Shown here: in pieces, positions 61,101-64,000 of the stretch
Numbering within the stretch: the stretch's first letter is position 1
Layout: each line of letters opens with the position of its first letter
Virus record (IMG/VR): IMGVR_UViG_3300030117_004654
Span: 27,866 to 91,865 of that record
Strand: one strand, 5' to 3'
Length of the DNA stretch: 64,000 bases
Origin: a virus
The notes under the pieces: generated by a model
The model's database searches: none
Told to the model about the DNA's origin: nothing
What the model saw: the letters and a program-made list of their open reading frames with translations, nothing else
Translations under genes and position numbers: made by a program

Positions 61101-64000
61101 TCTCTTTCATCTGCACCATCTTTCCATAATTTATTTACAGTATCTCTTATGGATTCATAAAGAATAATAACCATTTCTGTATTTGAACCACCACCTGTAT
61201 AATCATCATGGTCAGTAACAGAATAATAAGTTCCAACAAATACTCCATTATCTGTAAAAATTTGGTCGCCCGCAGAAAGAAGACTTCCTGCAATAAGACC
61301 TGATACACCTGTTATTGCAAGAGTACTAACAGCATTTGTGTATAATGCTTGTCCTGTTAAATCATCTCCTTGAATTGCTGTAATATCCCCACCACCGGGA
61401 TAAGTTTGTGTTCCTCCTTCAGTTACTTGTTCATCATTACCAGATGGTCGACATAAATATAATCTATGACCACTAGTACCATTTTGATATAACTTTTGTA
61501 ATTGAATTCCTTGCATAACAATTGGTAAACTAATATGATTTAAAAAACCTTGATTGGCTAACCCTTCATGGGGGAAATCCATTTTTCTCATAAAAACTTT
61601 TTTATATTCTGAATCTGCATTGAAACCATAACCTTCATCATTAAAATTCATATTTGAACTAGTAGAATCATTATCACTATCCCCTGTTGATAAATAACCA
61701 TTAAAAATATGACCTTGTAACATATTAATATCTAATGGGGTATTATTAAAGTTATTATTTAATGAAACACTATCATCATGTGATTCTCTTGAAAAATTAG
61801 AAAATGTCGATTTATTTCCCCAACCCCCAATATTAAACCTAGGTGAAGCAGAATTTAAAATATTACCTTTTTCAATATAAAACAAATTACCTGTTGCATC
61901 AGCACCATTTACTTTGGGTATAGTAGTAGTACAAACTAAATTTACATTACCAACCCCTCCAATACTTGAAACTTTTCCTAGATATCTACCATTACCATCA
62001 AAAACATAAGTTCCTGTTTTAAATTTAGTTGAGTCAACAGCGTTAGTGCAAACAATAATGTTACTAGAAATACTTGAAATTGTTTCACCACTATCAATTA
62101 GTTTATTTTGCCTAACATATTCAAAATAAGGAACTAAATTTTCCGTACCTTTTCTTGGTCTTTCTGGGTCAACTTCGTTAAAATGCCAATCTAAAGTTAA
62201 TTCAGTTAATCTCATTAAGCCAAAACATTTCATTTCATTAGTTTTAATTGAACCTTCTGATATATTTAACAATTGGTAAGAATCATCTGTTGCTTCTAAT
62301 TGATTCACCATGCCTTCATAATGATAATGAGAAACGTTACTTTTTGCACTAGATTCTTTAGATTTAATCATAATACTATAATCAGCAAAATCTCTTTCTA
62401 TATTTCCTATATGGTTAGGTCTAGCCATACTATCAGGGTATAAATCCGCAGTTGTAAATAAATGGGTTCTAACAACTTTGGGGTCAATGTGTTCAAATGC
62501 GGCTCTAGCATTTTTAACAGAATTTGCTCTTGCCCCACCAATACGATGATTAAGGTCACCATCTCCTGCAATATGGTTTCCTCTATTTGTTATACCCCAA
62601 GCACCACCCATTAATTCAGCCTCTTTTCTTGGCAATAAATAAGAATCTCTAACTAAAGATGCTGGGTATTTATCATAATCAAAGAAATTACTTCCTGAAG
62701 TTGGATAAATTCCTCTAGTTTCTGGAGAACCATATTGTTGATAAGAATTGGTAAAATCATTATCAGTACCAAATGCAGTAATGATGGGTTCATTTATTAT
62801 TCCCGGAGAAACTCTAATTATAGGGGCATAAGCATTGAATTCACTAGTATCTTGATAATAGTGTCTAGATATTTCTAAATCAGTATCATATTTAATATAA
62901 TTTAGAGAACCTTTATCTCCTTTCTGTAAATCAAAATATCTCCACATAAATGAACCATATCTATCTATGGCACAATGATGACCACTATCAACATAAGTTC
63001 CATAAGCAGTTAAATGTTGATTAAACATTACAGGCATAGCAGAAGAACCAACTGTTCCCGCTTGATTTCTTGCAGTTAATTCAGAGGCAGCAAATTGTAT
63101 TATTCCACCATTTCTTAAACCTTGGGTATTAATTAAATATAATCCATGAGTTTTATCAGTGGAAGTATAAAGATATTCTGAAGCAGAAAGAGCCGCACCT
63201 AATGGTCTATCTAAAAGAATATAACATACAGAAGTGCTTGTGGTTTCTATGGCTATAATTTTTCCTAAAAGAGTTCCAGAAGAATTGTATATAAAGGTTC
63301 CAACAGGTATTGCTGAATTAACATTTGAATAAGTGTCTGATAATTCTAGTGAGCCCTTTCTACCAGCATCATAAGAAGTGCTACTAAGATTTATCGAAGT
63401 AATAGTTAATGTTTCTACTCTAGCATCTGCTGGATTTTCATCTATTCTTCCCATAATAATAGGACAATTAGGCGCAATAGATATAATTGATTCTCCCTCT
63501 TGATTATCAATATCTATAATTTCATATTCAGTTAAAGAATTAACTGTGTGAATTGTTTTATTTGTATCAGTAATTTCATCTTTCAAAGTACACATAAAAT
63601 TGTTAGTACCTAATACGCTTCTAGGTTCATTTATATCATACCCTAATGAATCTGGATGCGAATGTGATGAAGTCCCAACTAAAGAATCTAATTCAGTATC
63701 AGGTTGGTGATATGTTCCTTCTTTTAATTCCTTCCCACTTAAAAATAATAAACCTTTTCCTGATGCACCTGTTAGTGAACTTACAGTTTTAGTTAATGTT
63801 GGATTAGAAGATAATGCTTTAGAAAAACTAATTAAATTTTTACCACGGTGCGCTCTGTAAATTGAATCATTATTTACTATGGAAGTTTGATTAAATACAC
63901 TAAGACTAGTACCTGTACTTCTATTATCTGTTACATTACCTATTACAGAACCATCTTCCTTAAAAATTAAATCATATTGAAGAATATTAGTATCTGTCCA
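58151..64000 (-). CDS. Giant tail/baseplate-type protein, partial (start beyond right edge)
   Basis: An ATG at 63595 opens 1814 residues, but the frame stays open upstream to base 64000, adding at least 135 codons of plausible protein (NILQYDLIFKEDGSVIG and on), so the true start is beyond the window. At least 1949 aa. Beta-rich, Thr/Asn/Gly/Tyr-rich virion-type composition. The C-terminal 350 residues resemble a baseplate hub-like part (GDIIVIDYPSEHIPRSSYII, then LTLECGGYNKTLDNHLASL). Likely the main tail-tip or baseplate protein. Confidence 0.8.
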   Translation of the reverse strand, partial: WTDTNILQYDLIFKEDGSVIGNVTDNRSTGTSLSVFNQTSIVNNDSIYRAHRGKNLISFSKALSSNPTLTKTVSSLTGASGKGLLFLSGKELKEGTYHQPDTELDSLVGTSSHSHPDSLGYDINEPRSVLGTNNFMCTLKDEITDTNKTIHTVNSLTEYEIIDIDNQEGESIISIAPNCPIIMGRIDENPADARVETLTITSINLSSTSYDAGRKGSLELSDTYSNVNSAIPVGTFIYNSSGTLLGKIIAIETTSTSVCYILLDRPLGAALSASEYLYTSTDKTHGLYLINTQGLRNGGIIQFAASELTARNQAGTVGSSAMPVMFNQHLTAYGTYVDSGHHCAIDRYGSFMWRYFDLQKGDKGSLNYIKYDTDLEISRHYYQDTSEFNAYAPIIRVSPGIINEPIITAFGTDNDFTNSYQQYGSPETRGIYPTSGSNFFDYDKYPASLVRDSYLLPRKEAELMGGAWGITNRGNHIAGDGDLNHRIGGARANSVKNARAAFEHIDPKVVRTHLFTTADLYPDSMARPNHIGNIERDFADYSIMIKSKESSAKSNVSHYHYEGMVNQLEATDDSYQLLNISEGSIKTNEMKCFGLMRLTELTLDWHFNEVDPERPRKGTENLVPYFEYVRQNKLIDSGETISSISSNIIVCTNAVDSTKFKTGTYVFDGNGRYLGKVSSIGGVGNVNLVCTTTIPKVNGADATGNLFYIEKGNILNSASPRFNIGGWGNKSTFSNFSRESHDDSVSLNNNFNNTPLDINMLQGHIFNGYLSTGDSDNDSTSSNMNFNDEGYGFNADSEYKKVFMRKMDFPHEGLANQGFLNHISLPIVMQGIQLQKLYQNGTSGHRLYLCRPSGNDEQVTEGGTQTYPGGGDITAIQGDDLTGQALYTNAVSTLAITGVSGLIAGSLLSAGDQIFTDNGVFVGTYYSVTDHDDYTGGGSNTEMVIILYESIRDTVNKLWKDGADERDSGHNFGTLLCTVPERLLFSIGSGETNNTATTGLGTTFGDNPRIIRFPATTTVDEGIGSNTVTINMDDVVEFGMKVYNGSTFIGTVTDYASGQTGSTRICTLNANQGATASGLTFNFKRRVVGGPTLTSGTNHTAGHPLAPKELLGTHCRPDFGTLSVGSSIADAELIHPSKILDSLSNYQLYKHHTHSTAASRKSWFEDIPDNTIPYYMMRFTCLRRRGMENSEGFKLKEGMSWLTTQEKGNWSATGYTGSNAGDPNINQLNYKIGTDTDESIKDITPFTLNVRLFDTKTNKTSVTSVSNDWRGEFAKFKVTKDSDGNYVKNEGDGSNTICDGGDFVFKPMLYITQGTATTSAGTSQSIGENINSLDGHSNKYFKFRVDTTGKNPVYSNLGNLECNHWVKYSPNLTGCYLVSIEAAATVLGDTSAYTGLRTVDNNTDDDTNDRKKSLAEKIPQSIHKIISHEIVRTGSVEYHEFVIDNFDTDENNYFRVFRPNQVCFWKNSPTTIDLWRPSSRYTKKADSDEMYGDIPLFRFGEKNDNNQYKYNDLTEFDNNEGILSMYVPINPHHNVYTSNHERYLVPRDTDYDHGKNTFEPSTRIPLRTYDMLLNDGISKQRKSVTITKTDHTRTGNPNQQTIPYYTMQFDGDFKEKMSGVVSLGEIFTLKTSTKINIKNPLTASIGVGVRIGQDTHNIVNELLEENNIIYTKKDKDKLYITAPNIQGGDLYNSIDYLAKLKDEEINIVGEDIEIISKLDNFRFTNLEINENDSDIKVIEIEQNDSAFGFYNEVIVYGNDVKSTKRNVKSIKELGKITYEEFDDTISTQTEADKKATSLLSLFLINQNRIKVKCIAENLELIKSGDIIVIDYPSEHIPRSSYIILEIRHDTMGQLTLECGGYNKTLDNHLASLIISQKKLSSFLRKDKFKSSKVDSMHYDTMRLKPIKLSMTRQVTQGNTAAGLNTQASVDTTQAIGNLVNEDVLWEEYK

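Overview
This 64 kb window is AT-rich, gene-dense viral DNA from a tailed dsDNA virus of an archaeon. The best fit is the magrovirus-like group proposed for Marine Group II (Poseidoniales) euryarchaea; that assignment is inferred from gene content, not from a database search. Archaeal signs are a transcription factor B, PCNA-type clamp, RFC small subunit, archaeo-eukaryotic primase, family B polymerase, XPF-like nuclease, ATP-dependent DNA ligase and three tRNA genes without an encoded CCA end. Signs of a tailed virus are a very large tail/baseplate-type gene, a fibre-like gene and long runs of overlapping small genes. Capsid, portal and large terminase genes were not recognised here; since the gene at the right edge and the gene at the left edge both run off the window, they may lie outside it.

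Layout. (1) 1-15.4 kb, minus strand: about 20 tightly packed genes, mostly unrecognisable. At least 13 of their products begin with the same short sequence, M-x-W-x-[DEN]-I-L-[KR] or close variants, followed by unrelated bodies that include two HExxH metalloprotease-like proteins, a Cys-rich DUF1540-like protein and long charged coiled-coil proteins. (2) 15.4-20.7 kb: sparse region with a strand switch, micro-ORFs, three related proteins, and at least seven copies of an intergenic palindrome centred on CATATG, usually with CCAAAGT and/or ACTTTG arms. This looks like a regulatory or early region; an AT-rich stretch at 20.1-20.7 kb could hold an origin. (3) 20.7-27.4 kb, plus strand: HTH-DUF3310 protein, tRNAs Lys(TTT), Leu(TAA), Arg(TCT), many small overlapping genes, a pyrimidine-dimer-glycosylase-like protein, a DnaJ-type zinc protein and a ubiquitin-like small protein, ending at a strong terminator. 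(4) 27.4-38.2 kb: class II ribonucleotide reductase, TFB, an E1/ThiF-like enzyme, a JAMM metalloprotease, a GroES/GroEL pair and a possible histone-fold protein. (5) 38.2-55.5 kb: replication and repair block: DNA ligase, clamp loader proteins, putative ssDNA-binding protein, Sak4-like ATPase, clamp, a family B polymerase split into two genes around a small DNA-binding-type gene, Cas4/RecB-type nuclease, fused primase, XPF-like nuclease, helicase-like ATPase and a DEDD exonuclease. (6) 55.5-55.7 kb: convergent terminator. (7) 55.7-64 kb, minus strand: fibre-like protein, small tail-associated protein and a giant tail/baseplate-type protein cut by the window edge.

How it works together (inference): the plus arm encodes nucleotide supply, transcription takeover and a nearly self-sufficient archaeal-type replisome. 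The minus arms encode virion parts and a set of proteins carrying a shared N-terminal tag that may direct them to one partner, for example into the capsid. The two most unusual systems are that tag family and a possible viral ubiquitin-like pathway: a beta-grasp protein ending Gly-Gly-Tyr, an E1-like activating enzyme and a JAMM protease that could trim or remove it.
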